Shown here: piece after piece, positions 31,742 to 41,018 of the stretch
How the letters are laid out: each line of letters opens with the position of its first letter
How positions within the stretch are numbered: position 1 is the first letter of the stretch
Origin: Acidobacteriota bacterium
GTDB lineage: Bacteria > Acidobacteriota > Terriglobia > Terriglobales > Acidobacteriaceae
NCBI GenBank assembly: GCA_021780315.1
Contig: JAJXYY010000018.1
Span: forward strand, 62,001 to 126,000
Length of the DNA: 64,000 nucleotides
Direction of reading: 5' to 3'
The notes under the pieces: generated by a model
What the model saw: only the letters and a program-made list of their open reading frames with translations
The model's database searches: none
What the model was told of the DNA's origin: nothing
Made by a program: the position numbers and the translations under genes

Positions 31742-33196
31742 TTACTCCGGGATCAGGGTCCAGCCAGGCAGCAGCCGAGCCTTGTACATAAACAAATAGT
31801 GCAGCAGCAGCTTCAGCCAATGGCCGGCAAGTCCAATTTCGCCAACCGTGTAGTTCAGGTCGCGTCCGTACTCGGGATAGCGATCGTAGTCCTTCACAAT
31901 TGGAAATACCGTCATACTGGCTGCGGATCCATGCCTCAGATCAGCACCGGCAGAAGCAACACACGCAGCTCCCAACTCCGACATCGAAGCCATGTGCGGC
32001 GCACGTTCAACACCGCGAATTCTGTCTGCGATCGTGTGTGCAACCGCCTTGCCGATCATCGCTGAAGGCATCCCGGTGCGGGGTGGCGCGGCAAAGATCG
32101 GCACACCCGAAGCGGTATAGTGCGGCTGTGACATTGCATGTGGCGGTGCGAACGCGATGCCTGCCGCAAAGATATTGGAGTACTCCGGCGTCTGGTAGGT
32201 TCTGGGCCAGTCGCTCGCCTTCCACTGCTCGTAGGGCTTCACGGAATACTCTGCATCCACACGCATAAAGCCATTCGGTGCAAACAGCCGCGACGAGATG
32301 TTTATACCGCTTTTGTCAAAGGCCTCCAAACCCACGCCCGAGAATGGTGGTAGCAACATCGCCATATCGAAGGTCAGTTCATACTCTTCGCCCGACAACG
32401 TCTGGTACAGAATTCGTGTTGGCTCAACCTTCGTTACATGCGAGCGAATGATCCACTCGATTCCACGTTCCGCAAACAGTGACTCCGTAAAAATATTGGT
32501 TGGGGTGATATATCCATTTCTGCGAATATGTGCTCCCCCCATGCCAAAATCACCCAACTCATACTCATTCGACAGGTACACAACTTCCGCCTGCTCCCGT
32601 ACCTTGTGACGGCGTAGTTCAAACTCCAGGTTAACCACATATTCAAATGCTGCACCCTCGCACGTGCAGGTGCCATGTCCCGTTCCAACCACAAAGCGTC
32701 TCCGTTCACCACGCTTCATCGCTGCCACATGATCGAGAAAGGTATGTGCAGCCTCTTGTGCATGGTCTGCGGTACAAACGGACAGGCTATGGCCGGCAGG
32801 GCCCAGTCCCTCTGTGGCGCCAAAGTTCAGCCGTGGACCGGTCGCGTTGATTAGAAAATCGTACGTCACCAACTCCTGCTGTCCGGCGCTTTCGGGCAGA
32901 GTTGATTCAATCTTCACATGTGGTTGAGCCAACCCATCGCTCCCTTCCGGATACAAGCTCAAAGCCTTCGCCTGCTTGAAGATGATTCCATGACGTTTGT
33001 AGATCGGTGCCAGCGGTATCAATACGTCCTTTGGCTGCATCCGTCCAAGACCTACCCAGATGTTGGAAGGCAACCAGTTATAGTCAGGCTTTGGAGAGAC
33101 AACTACCACTTCATCGGCAGCGTCCAGCCATCTGCGCAGAAATGCAGCGGCTGTATGGCCCGATACCCCTGCTCCAAGGATTACGACACGTGCCAT
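31742..33196 (-). CDS. sulfide:quinone oxidoreductase-like flavoprotein
   Basis: A 484-residue FAD protein. The dinucleotide motif GAGVSG (8-13) opens the chain, NATGPRLNF near 118 is the second FAD contact, and the sulfide:quinone oxidoreductase pattern is seen in SVCTADHA (Cys141) and GTGHGTCTCEGAAFEY (Cys177, Cys179), with another candidate cysteine in GAACVAS near residue 410. The C-terminal part contains hydrophobic, basic stretches suited to monotopic membrane attachment. It would pass electrons from sulfide or another donor to quinone, but many SQR relatives have other roles. GGAG precedes ATG 33196 at eight bases. A CRP/FNR-type site with a class II-spaced -10 element lies upstream. 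Confidence 0.8.
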   Translation of the reverse strand: MARVVILGAGVSGHTAAAFLRRWLDAADEVVVVSPKPDYNWLPSNIWVGLGRMQPKDVLIPLAPIYKRHGIIFKQAKALSLYPEGSDGLAQPHVKIESTLPESAGQQELVTYDFLINATGPRLNFGATEGLGPAGHSLSVCTADHAQEAAHTFLDHVAAMKRGERRRFVVGTGHGTCTCEGAAFEYVVNLEFELRRHKVREQAEVVYLSNEYELGDFGMGGAHIRRNGYITPTNIFTESLFAERGIEWIIRSHVTKVEPTRILYQTLSGEEYELTFDMAMLLPPFSGVGLEAFDKSGINISSRLFAPNGFMRVDAEYSVKPYEQWKASDWPRTYQTPEYSNIFAAGIAFAPPHAMSQPHYTASGVPIFAAPPRTGMPSAMIGKAVAHTIADRIRGVERAPHMASMSELGAACVASAGADLRHGSAASMTVFPIVKDYDRYPEYGRDLNYTVGEIGLAGHWLKLLLHYLFMYKARLLPGWTLIPE

Positions 33197-33328
33197 GATC
33201 GTTGCTCCCTTCCTGCCACGTACGAACCCATCAGCACCAGGCCGTAACTGTGCCGGACTTGCCTCAATCCTTGCGTCACCGACGTCAGGCCTGTGCAGAT
33301 CGTCGTGCGGCAGGAACAATCCACCACA

Positions 33329-33334
33329 ACTATG
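33329..33334 (-). promoter_or_regulatory. putative -10 element of the SQR-like gene
   Basis: CATAGT on the minus strand matches TATAAT at four of six positions and predicts a start near 33322. The centre of the palindrome at 33357-33372 is then about 42 bases upstream, matching the geometry at nifJ. Confidence 0.4.
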
Positions 33335-33356
33335 GTCGCCTGAGAAGACGCTTGGA

Positions 33357-33372
33357 TGTGATACGGGTCACA
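33357..33372. promoter_or_regulatory. CRP/FNR-family operator upstream of the SQR-like gene
   Basis: TGTGATACGGGTCACA is a perfect TGTGA-N6-TCACA palindrome, centred about 168 bases upstream of the SQR-like start and 142 bases upstream of the divergent hydrolase gene. It is the third perfect copy in this window. Confidence 0.65.
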
Positions 33373-33505
33373 CTCCCACCATTCCTCGTAACTAACTCTA
33401 GAACCATAGTCTTCCCGCCTGTTGTACCTTGTGGAGGTGGCGCAGAACGACCTCCCGCCCATGTTGCAGATCCGGAGTGGAATCGACGAGTTGGAAACCC
33501 AATCT

Positions 33506-35695
33506 ATGTTGCTCTTCAATGCGCCAAAAACACTCTACGTGCTCACGGTCGTCTTTGCGGTCGCGCTAACGATGGCCATGCCAGCATGTGCCACTGCTGC
33601 GATAGCTCCTGTTCCTGCGGAGATAGCTTCAACTTCTTTCGTCGTGACGATCAACGGCTTACAGTCGCCAGTCATGCACGCTGCACGCAATACATACTTC
33701 CTTAATTTCGACGCACACAAGCGAACCAGAATCTCCATCACGGCATCCACCGACAACTTCTGGGCCAGTGGTGTCGAGGTGCAACCGTGGCGGCTGGGCA
33801 TTCGTCCAGTTCGCCATGGAAACACTATTACCTTCGATCTCGACGGTCCGGCGAAGATCTCCATCTCACGGCCTGGTGACTACCTCGGAAACGCGGAGAT
33901 GCTTTATCTATTTGCGAACCCACATAAGAAAAATCTCCCATCGGCCAATCAGCTTGGCCTGCGTTACTTCGGCCCCGGCGTCCACCACCTTAACATCGAC
34001 GCAGCGAGTGGAGATCGCATTTACCTTGCGCCTGGTGCCGTGGTGTTCGGATCGCTCAATATCTGGGGCGTTCAGCATGTCAAAGTATTCGGTACTGGCG
34101 TTATCGTCTACGACGGAGAACAGAATCCCGCAGACGATGACGGATGGATGCACAAACCCAACTGGCACTGCATTGTGATGGACCATGCAACTGATATCGC
34201 CATCGAGGGCATCACATGCGTCGTCCGCAGTAGAACCTGGCAGATACAGATGAAAGATTCGCGTCGCATTTTATTTGAAAATATCAAGGTCATCGGCGCG
34301 AATGCAGCCAACGCCAACGCGGACGGCATGGACTGGCTAGGCGGTGGTGAGACAATCGTGCGTGACTCCTTCATCCGTGCCGCAGATGACATCTTCGCTA
34401 TGCAAAGCAGTTGGGAGGGCTACAACCCGACAGCGTTTGCCGTGCCAGGAAATCCAGTTACGAACATCACCGTCGAAAACAGTGTCCTATCAACCAGCAT
34501 CTCGAACGTTGTCCGTGCCGGATGGCCCCATAAGAACTTTCAGGGCGGGCACTTCCTCATGCGCAATACCGATGTGCTCCACGCTGGTATGGGCGGTTGT
34601 GGCATTCCATTCGCATTGTTCGAGATATGGGCTGACCCTGATGGCAGGGGCCAGAGTAGTGATTTCCGTTTTGAGAATATCCGCCTGGAACACTGGTACT
34701 CTCTAACACAACTAAGGCAGCTGTCCGAGGGAGTCCGCGGTGCTAACTTCACGGACGTCGCATCGCTGGAGCAACCATCGCATGTAGCTTCCGTTCTGGC
34801 GGGAAACATCCACGATGTCGTCCTGGACGGCGTGCAACTCGTCGACAAACTTGCGCAAAAGAGTACCGACATTCCCATCGAGCAGCGCAACAGTGCCGAC
34901 CAGCCAGTGTTTCGAGCATCCGGCCCATCGGTGCACGTCACCTACCCATCAGGCTTGATCAAGCCTGGAGACAAGCTTCGACTCAAGGCAATTCCAGACG
35001 GCAGCAACGTCCGAGCACTTCGCTACCAATGGACGTTTGGCGATGGTACCCGCGCAACTGGCCGAAGAGTCACCCACCGCTTCACCGATACCGAAGGCAC
35101 CTTGCTCGATGGCTCTGGTCGATTCCGTGTTCTGCTTCACGTCACCGACCCAGTTGGCCGAAATGACTGGGTGAGCACTCCGATTGTCGTCGCCAATACC
35201 GCGAAGCCTGCACGCAATGCTCAAAGTAGCGCGCCCGGCCTCATCTACCAGTACTATGTCCATGACGTGTCACAGCCAACCGGAACAAAAAATCAAAGCC
35301 ATATGGTGGCCGTCGGGGTCAGTACAGCGTTCGACGTCTCCGCCATTCGCACTCGAGAGCAGCAGTATGGCATAACCTTCGCAGGACTGTTGGATGTTCC
35401 CAAAACTGGTGGGTACAACTTCACGATGCTCTCCAACGATGCTGCCAAAATTGTGATCGATGAGGATACGAAGGCAGTATCTCCTACGCCATTTGCCCAG
35501 GTGTGTGGACTCACGGGTAATGCGGTGCAAACGACTACGCTCAGCGTCGTACTCAAACAAGGCAAACATCGTATCGCCGTGAGTGAGACGCATTCCGATG
35601 GAACTGACGGCTTCGGCCTCTGGTGGCAGGGTCCGGGCATCCCCCTCGCGGAAGTGCCCGCGACCGCCCTGTCGCACGAAGTGGACCAACCGTAA
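33506..35695 (+). CDS. secreted beta-helix glycoside hydrolase with PKD-like and PA14 domains
   Basis: A protein of about 729 residues. ATG 33506 is chosen because a signal peptide follows (hydrophobic core and ATA near residue 29). Residues about 40-440 form an N-terminal beta-sandwich plus right-handed beta-helix, with features of the dextranase/isopullulanase (GH49)/GH28 clan: YLAPGAVVFGSLNIWGVQHV, FGTGVIVYDGE, and repeated NITVENS-like rungs with ADDIFAMQSS as a likely acidic active-site rung. A PKD-like domain (FGDGTRATGRRVTHRF, about 500-570) and a C-terminal PA14 domain (about 580-725) probably bind carbohydrate. The exact glycan is unknown. Confidence 0.78.
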   Translation: MLLFNAPKTLYVLTVVFAVALTMAMPACATAAIAPVPAEIASTSFVVTINGLQSPVMHAARNTYFLNFDAHKRTRISITASTDNFWASGVEVQPWRLGIRPVRHGNTITFDLDGPAKISISRPGDYLGNAEMLYLFANPHKKNLPSANQLGLRYFGPGVHHLNIDAASGDRIYLAPGAVVFGSLNIWGVQHVKVFGTGVIVYDGEQNPADDDGWMHKPNWHCIVMDHATDIAIEGITCVVRSRTWQIQMKDSRRILFENIKVIGANAANANADGMDWLGGGETIVRDSFIRAADDIFAMQSSWEGYNPTAFAVPGNPVTNITVENSVLSTSISNVVRAGWPHKNFQGGHFLMRNTDVLHAGMGGCGIPFALFEIWADPDGRGQSSDFRFENIRLEHWYSLTQLRQLSEGVRGANFTDVASLEQPSHVASVLAGNIHDVVLDGVQLVDKLAQKSTDIPIEQRNSADQPVFRASGPSVHVTYPSGLIKPGDKLRLKAIPDGSNVRALRYQWTFGDGTRATGRRVTHRFTDTEGTLLDGSGRFRVLLHVTDPVGRNDWVSTPIVVANTAKPARNAQSSAPGLIYQYYVHDVSQPTGTKNQSHMVAVGVSTAFDVSAIRTREQQYGITFAGLLDVPKTGGYNFTMLSNDAAKIVIDEDTKAVSPTPFAQVCGLTGNAVQTTTLSVVLKQGKHRIAVSETHSDGTDGFGLWWQGPGIPLAEVPATALSHEVDQP

Positions 35696-35743
35696 CTCTG
35701 CCTGCGGGCCTTCACCGAACGTCACAAGCCGGCGGACTTCCAG

Positions 35744-36760
35744 CTAGTGAGGGGTATGATCCCACATCGTGTCGATCTGTTCCTGACGATGCTTCTCAAA
35801 CTGAGCATTCTCGTTCGGTGACATGAAAGAGGCACCCACCGGCCATACAGAGAAGTCTCGAAGAGCCATACGCCTGGGCGTTCCATGCATGCTGAGCAGT
35901 GCCTCCTCCAATTCGAGTAGTGCTCCGCGCGAGAGAGCAAGTTCGTGCTCATTCGGCTGGTAGATTGTGCCCACTGGATAGTCCACAAATGGCGTGCTGC
36001 TCTGCTCGATATGGTTGCCCAGAATATTTGAAATTGGCTTTCCTTGTGTGAATTGGATTAGCCGTTCGGTACTGGCCTGAAATGCAGGGAAGTCCGCAAC
36101 GTAAAGCCGCCCAGGATACAAACTGTCGCCCGCGAGTAGCAAGGCAGTGTTCCGGTCATACAGAGCCACACTCAGATCGCTGTGTCCCGGAATCGGAATC
36201 ATGTCGATCACTCGTCCACCCAGATCGACATGACCGACATCGGTAGGCCAACGTGCTACGCCATAGAACCGCTTCGTCGCTTCCAACTCGGCAGGAATAA
36301 ATGTGATCGGCATCGCTGGATCGTGGATCGCCTGAACCTCGGCATCGCCCGCAACATGATCTTCATGCGGATGGGAGTGTACGACGATCAAGGGTATGCT
36401 TGTCCTTGAATTGCGTTGCAACCACATCCGAACAGTTCTTTGCAGTGTCGGAACCAGATTGCCATGGCGTGATCCCGTATCCATCAAAAGAGCCTTATCT
36501 TTTCCAAAAAACAAATAGATAAATGGCTTCTCAAAATCTGTACAGCCGGACTGCCGCAGCAGGAAGGTCGTTGAGTTGTACTCATGCACCTGCCACTCGG
36601 GAATCTCCATGCACTTTGCGCCTTCGGTATCCCAATGCGCAGGAAGAGTACCGCGTTCGATAGACCCTCCGTTAGGTTGCGACAGTTGTGCGGCAACCGA
36701 GTAAGCACCCGCCCAAAACAAGGCCGCCAGAAGAATTCCACGCTGAGATAGCTTCAACAT
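35744..36760 (-). CDS. exported metallo-beta-lactamase-fold hydrolase
   Basis: A 338-residue protein with an N-terminal signal peptide (cleavage after VAA near residue 24). The zinc signature HPHEDH lies at residues 130-135, preceded by LLMDTGS; PGHSDLS and LLAGDSLYPG supply further metal ligands. It belongs to the broad MBL-fold family and would hydrolyse an unidentified periplasmic substrate; there is no basis for calling it a beta-lactamase. GAGG lies just before the ATG. It sits between the TonB receptor and the secreted beta-helix enzyme. Confidence 0.85.
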   Translation of the reverse strand: MLKLSQRGILLAALFWAGAYSVAAQLSQPNGGSIERGTLPAHWDTEGAKCMEIPEWQVHEYNSTTFLLRQSGCTDFEKPFIYLFFGKDKALLMDTGSRHGNLVPTLQRTVRMWLQRNSRTSIPLIVVHSHPHEDHVAGDAEVQAIHDPAMPITFIPAELEATKRFYGVARWPTDVGHVDLGGRVIDMIPIPGHSDLSVALYDRNTALLLAGDSLYPGRLYVADFPAFQASTERLIQFTQGKPISNILGNHIEQSSTPFVDYPVGTIYQPNEHELALSRGALLELEEALLSMHGTPRRMALRDFSVWPVGASFMSPNENAQFEKHRQEQIDTMWDHTPH

Positions 36761-36813
36761 TTATCCTCGATCCAGATACAAGGTCAGAGTGCGCCCGACT
36801 GGGCCACATTCCA

Positions 36814-36844
36814 GAAAATGGGCGCGCCCAGACTGATGCGCGCC
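36814..36844 (-). terminator. putative terminator after the TonB-dependent receptor
   Basis: On the minus strand a 7-bp GC stem (GGCGCGC/GCGCGCC, 10-base loop) is followed by CCA and TTTT. It begins about 22 bases after the receptor stop codon. The T-run is short. Confidence 0.5.
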
Positions 36845-36866
36845 ACGATAAACCATACCTTACTGG

Positions 36867-39800
36867 CTAAAAGCCATAGCGCAGAGAGAACTGCATCCTA
36901 CGTGAGTCGACCAGCGTCCGGCTGTATACTCCGAAACTGCCAGCATTGAATGGGTTATTCTGCACACTTGCAGGATCAAACCGAACGGCATTCGTTGTGT
37001 TGAACACATCCCACTGGAACTTCAACGTCTGTCGCTCAAATACTGGAAATGTCTTTGCCAGACTGGAGTCAATCGTAAAGTAGCCATCACCGCGGAAGGG
37101 ATTGCGCTGCCCAGACTCGCCCGCATAAGGTGGACGAATATTGGCCAAGGCCGTGGTCTGGCTCTTGAAGGCGTTTGGTTCCCCATTGATGATCTGGTGA
37201 TGGCCTGAGGCGATCTTCCCAGTCACAACGGCAAAGCTCTGGACAGCCCAGTCCGTGCTCCAACCCAGGCCATCCACCGGCGAGAAGGGAAGTCCACTTG
37301 TCCAATGAGTCAAGCCCGAGAGATCCCAACCACCAATCAATTTATTAACCAACGGACTTACATTCGAGGCAAACATAGCCCCTTGCCCAAACGGCAGCAG
37401 GTAGCCCCAGTTTCCGGTAATCGCATGACGAGTATCAAAGTCAGACACGCCACGATTCCCCTTGATGTTCCACGCATTGATAATGCTGCTGAAGTTCTGT
37501 CCCTTGTTATAGTCTGTGCGTTCAGAGTCCGAGCCCAGGTCGATAGACTTCGCCAGCACATAGTTGATGTCGAACTGAAGTCCATGCGTCGCAGCATGAT
37601 GCAGTGACAATTGCATCGAGTGATAACTGCTGGTCCCTACGGAAGACCACGCGTACAGGGAAGAATATTGCGCGTCGAAGAAACGATTCGTCGGCCCGCC
37701 AGGCGTTCCATAATAGCCATTATCCAGCGTGTAAAGAGGATAGGTCTCGTTCCCTACAGCCGCACTCCATAGATCGTTATAGATATTCTGTGTGGCCGAC
37801 CGTCCATTTCCGGCAGCATTCGGAAACATATCCTCAAAGTAAGGATTCGCAACAACGGAATCCGTTGGCGTTCCAGCGGCAGCCTGTTGCGACATCTTCT
37901 GCGCGGCTTTGAAGTAATCGGAGCCGCTCTTCATATCGATCAAGTCCAACGGTGTGGCTAAATCTAAATTCTGTAGCAATCTACGGCCAAGTCTGCCCAC
38001 GTATGCCGTCTCTACCGTCCAGCTTTTTGCAAACTGCCGCTGAAATGAGAGGTCGATGGCATGTGCATACGGCGTCTTGACTTTATTGTCCACAGTCCAG
38101 GAGAGCGCACTGATATCACCCGGAGTTACTGGGAACGAGGTAGCAGGAGCAACCGGCGGTATGATCTGTGTCGGAACTGCCGTTGTCGACGAGAAGCGCG
38201 GGGCCTGATCAGGAGTTAGATTGATAGGACTGCGCACCTGTGATGACAAACCATATGCGCCGTTGGCATCGAAGGTATCCACGATCCCTTCGCCAAAGTG
38301 ATCGTAGTACAGTCCCCAACCACCGCGAATCGAACTCGCTCCTGAGCCGAAGATCTTGCCCAGAAAGCCAGTAAACCGAGTAGGAGAGTAGGCAAACGCG
38401 AAGCGAGGAGCGATGTCAAACTTATCCTTCGCCCACAACCCAGCTGCATTATTTGCATGACCTGCGGCTGCAAATGATATCTCTGGCTGATTGGTCAATC
38501 CTTTGTACATTGCCGCGCCGCGTGTCTGGAACCAGTCATGCAAGCTGATCGTTGGCGCAACCTCTTGGCCATTGATCTCATACGGAGTCTGAAGAATGCT
38601 GTGGCGGATCCCATAAGTAATCGTCAAATCTCTGGTCACCTTCCAGCTATCTTGAAAGTAATATTCCAGTTCATTTGATTTGTAGTTCCGAGTCAATGGA
38701 CCGGCTGGCAGAGCGGACAGGTTATTGCCGGAAACCTTGTAATTGAAGTACTCCGTAGCTACCGGTATCAATCCTGCGACAGCTGCAATGGCATTGCTGT
38801 AAGCACTCCCGAAAGATTGGGCGACATTAGGAATTCCTAGCCCTGGAAATCCCGATGGATCCAGACTGTTTCCGGTATTTGCAATGCTTCCGGCGCCTAA
38901 ATTGTAGTAGTCAACTTGTGCATTGTTATAAGCTGTTGCATTGCTCTGACGATTATTGTGAATCAATCGATAGTTCACACCTACCTGAAATGTATGGGCC
39001 TTCTTTGTCCAACTCAAGTCGTCAATCAGATTGTGAACAGGCACATTGACCACTAGATCACTCGTCGTCGCCGCGAGAGGATCAATGTTGGCGAACGTGA
39101 CATAGTCGCCATGGAGTGCTCCGCGACTGGCAAAACCCTGCCGAATATATCCATAGCGAAGATTATTGACGAGGCTGTCTGTAATCATCCATGTATGGCC
39201 AACCCCTATTCCTCTGGAGTTGTCAAAGTTCGATGTGCTTGGGGTTCCGCCCGGGTACTGTACTGCTCCCGTTGCGTTATCGCTTTGAAGGTCCCCACGC
39301 ACAAATAGTCGTTGTCTGCTGTTTATGTTGTAGTCAAATTTAACGATGTTAGTAATCAACGATTGTGGGTTAGGTGAAGAGAAGGTGTACGAGCCAAAGT
39401 TGTATCCATCGCCAAGTAAGCTTCCATTAGCCTGAGGAATCGTGGCAAAGTACTTCAATGCCGCTGGATCAACCCCATTCCCCAGCGGACATGTTCCCAG
39501 CGACGTGCAGTTAGGGTCCATCTGGCCAATCGTAGTTGGGTTTAGCGTCGTTGTACTGCCCGTGGCGTTCACATAAGTAACATACCCCTGTCTAAGTCCA
39601 GGATTGGCTGCAGTTCCCAGCGGGACTTCTCGCGTCTGCTGCACGTTCTGCGCTTTCTTGTCACCTTCATAGCTTGCAAAATAGAACAGCTTATCTTTAA
39701 TGATGCTCCCACCAAGCGAAACCCCATAGGTGTTACGTATGTATTTTCCTGGAATATTAGGCTGGCCGTTGGCTATCTGTGCCTGTTTGATAAACCAATC

Positions 39801-40601
39801 ATTCGATACCGTGTTGGATGGACGATAATACTCATACAAACTGCCATGCAGTGTATTCGTGCCGCTTCGGGTGACGACAGAGATCTGCGCTCCGGAAGAC
39901 CGACCCGAATCTGCGTTGGAACTTGTAGTTACGACACGAAACTCTTCTACCGAATCGCGTGTAGGTCGAAGTACACCTTCAAAGGCATAGCCCTGAGTCT
40001 GGGTATTGTTGTCCAGTCCATCCAGTGTCACATTCCCCTGGTCGGAACGAGCTCCGTTGACCGCACCTGCACGGCTATCGGAATTCATCGTAGCGTTACT
40101 CTGATCTCCCAGTGATAGTACCCCCGCCTGCAATGCCAGCAGCGAGAGAACGTTGTTGCCCTGAAAGGGAAGTGTCTGAATCTCGGCTTGATTGAATGGA
40201 GTTCCAATCGTCGCATCGGTTGCATTCAGTGCGTTCGAATCCGCTGTTACTTCGACGGTCGTATTTTCCCCGCCAAGCGACAGAGAGAGATTGACTGTGG
40301 CTGGCTGATTGACTAGGAGTTGAGCTTGTGTCGTCTGGTCGCTAAATCCAGCTGCACTTACCTTGATTTTGTAGGCGCCCGGGGGAATCTGTTGAAAGCT
40401 GTACTCCCCCTGACCATTCGTCTTGTGGGTCTGCATAAACCCGATAGAACTCTCGGACACCGTAACATCTACTCCTCGTACAATCGCACCCATCTTGTCA
40501 GTAACTACACCACGTACAGACGTGGTTGCTGTCTGGCAGAAGCAGACTGAAAGTTGTGATGAAATTACCAGTAGAAAAACATAAAAAGCAGTACGGCGCA
40601 T
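36867..40601 (-). CDS. TonB-dependent receptor with carboxypeptidase-like N-terminal domain
   Basis: A 1244-residue outer-membrane protein. A signal peptide (about 1-24, ending near CFCQ) is followed by a carboxypeptidase regulatory-like domain (about 28-110: VRGVVTDKMGAIVRGVDVTV, YSFQQIPPGAYKIKVSAAGF). Then come the plug domain, with NGARSDQGNVTLDGLDNN, and a long beta-barrel ending in FSLRYGF, with a terminal Phe. This is the Oar-like receptor type that is expanded in Acidobacteriota. The ligand is unknown; nearby secreted glycosidases suggest a carbohydrate. The start is ATG 40601 with GGAG upstream; an in-frame TTG at 40607 is the alternative. Confidence 0.93.
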   Translation of the reverse strand: MRRTAFYVFLLVISSQLSVCFCQTATTSVRGVVTDKMGAIVRGVDVTVSESSIGFMQTHKTNGQGEYSFQQIPPGAYKIKVSAAGFSDQTTQAQLLVNQPATVNLSLSLGGENTTVEVTADSNALNATDATIGTPFNQAEIQTLPFQGNNVLSLLALQAGVLSLGDQSNATMNSDSRAGAVNGARSDQGNVTLDGLDNNTQTQGYAFEGVLRPTRDSVEEFRVVTTSSNADSGRSSGAQISVVTRSGTNTLHGSLYEYYRPSNTVSNDWFIKQAQIANGQPNIPGKYIRNTYGVSLGGSIIKDKLFYFASYEGDKKAQNVQQTREVPLGTAANPGLRQGYVTYVNATGSTTTLNPTTIGQMDPNCTSLGTCPLGNGVDPAALKYFATIPQANGSLLGDGYNFGSYTFSSPNPQSLITNIVKFDYNINSRQRLFVRGDLQSDNATGAVQYPGGTPSTSNFDNSRGIGVGHTWMITDSLVNNLRYGYIRQGFASRGALHGDYVTFANIDPLAATTSDLVVNVPVHNLIDDLSWTKKAHTFQVGVNYRLIHNNRQSNATAYNNAQVDYYNLGAGSIANTGNSLDPSGFPGLGIPNVAQSFGSAYSNAIAAVAGLIPVATEYFNYKVSGNNLSALPAGPLTRNYKSNELEYYFQDSWKVTRDLTITYGIRHSILQTPYEINGQEVAPTISLHDWFQTRGAAMYKGLTNQPEISFAAAGHANNAAGLWAKDKFDIAPRFAFAYSPTRFTGFLGKIFGSGASSIRGGWGLYYDHFGEGIVDTFDANGAYGLSSQVRSPINLTPDQAPRFSSTTAVPTQIIPPVAPATSFPVTPGDISALSWTVDNKVKTPYAHAIDLSFQRQFAKSWTVETAYVGRLGRRLLQNLDLATPLDLIDMKSGSDYFKAAQKMSQQAAAGTPTDSVVANPYFEDMFPNAAGNGRSATQNIYNDLWSAAVGNETYPLYTLDNGYYGTPGGPTNRFFDAQYSSLYAWSSVGTSSYHSMQLSLHHAATHGLQFDINYVLAKSIDLGSDSERTDYNKGQNFSSIINAWNIKGNRGVSDFDTRHAITGNWGYLLPFGQGAMFASNVSPLVNKLIGGWDLSGLTHWTSGLPFSPVDGLGWSTDWAVQSFAVVTGKIASGHHQIINGEPNAFKSQTTALANIRPPYAGESGQRNPFRGDGYFTIDSSLAKTFPVFERQTLKFQWDVFNTTNAVRFDPASVQNNPFNAGSFGVYSRTLVDSRRMQFSLRYGF

Positions 40602-41018
40602 AGGCAAGGCTCCATAGTTGAAGTCAAAGCGACTGGGAAGAAAGAAGTAGACGGCGTAGTGCGCAGGGTAATTCGTATAGGTAAGAGGCTAGAAGGAGCT
40701 CGTTGTAGTGCAACAGATGCAAGCCTGCGAAGGCTTGTTAATAGCCGAGCAAAATACTCTGGGGTACGGTGTGAAATGTAGTATGCCGGGTAGAAAACCA
40801 GAAATCAATCAAATGAAGATTGAGTTATCGCGCGGATAAGCTATGCGAATAACGGCCACAACGCGGCCGCGTCGAAGGCGGCCAGTGTATTGGCGCTCAG
40901 AGGGGAGGGCAAGTGCATCGTGGCATAAATACGGTAACGCGAAAGTTGAGCAGAAACACGCAGAATCGAAGATCGGAGTGACGGTAGGGCTCATGACAAA
41001 AGGGGGAACAGGATTACG
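40602..41018. other. intergenic region upstream of the TonB receptor
   Basis: A 417-base gap between two minus-strand genes. It should hold the receptor promoter. Short ORFs on both strands lack supporting features. I see no clear operator or riboswitch. Confidence 0.5.

Larger units (their letters stand above)
33197..33505. other. divergent promoter region between SQR-like and beta-helix hydrolase genes
   Basis: A 309-base gap with no gene. It contains the CRP/FNR-type palindrome at 33357-33372 and, for the leftward SQR-like gene, a CATAGT hexamer at 33329-33334 (minus strand) in position for a -10 element. For the rightward gene I see no equally good element. Confidence 0.6.
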
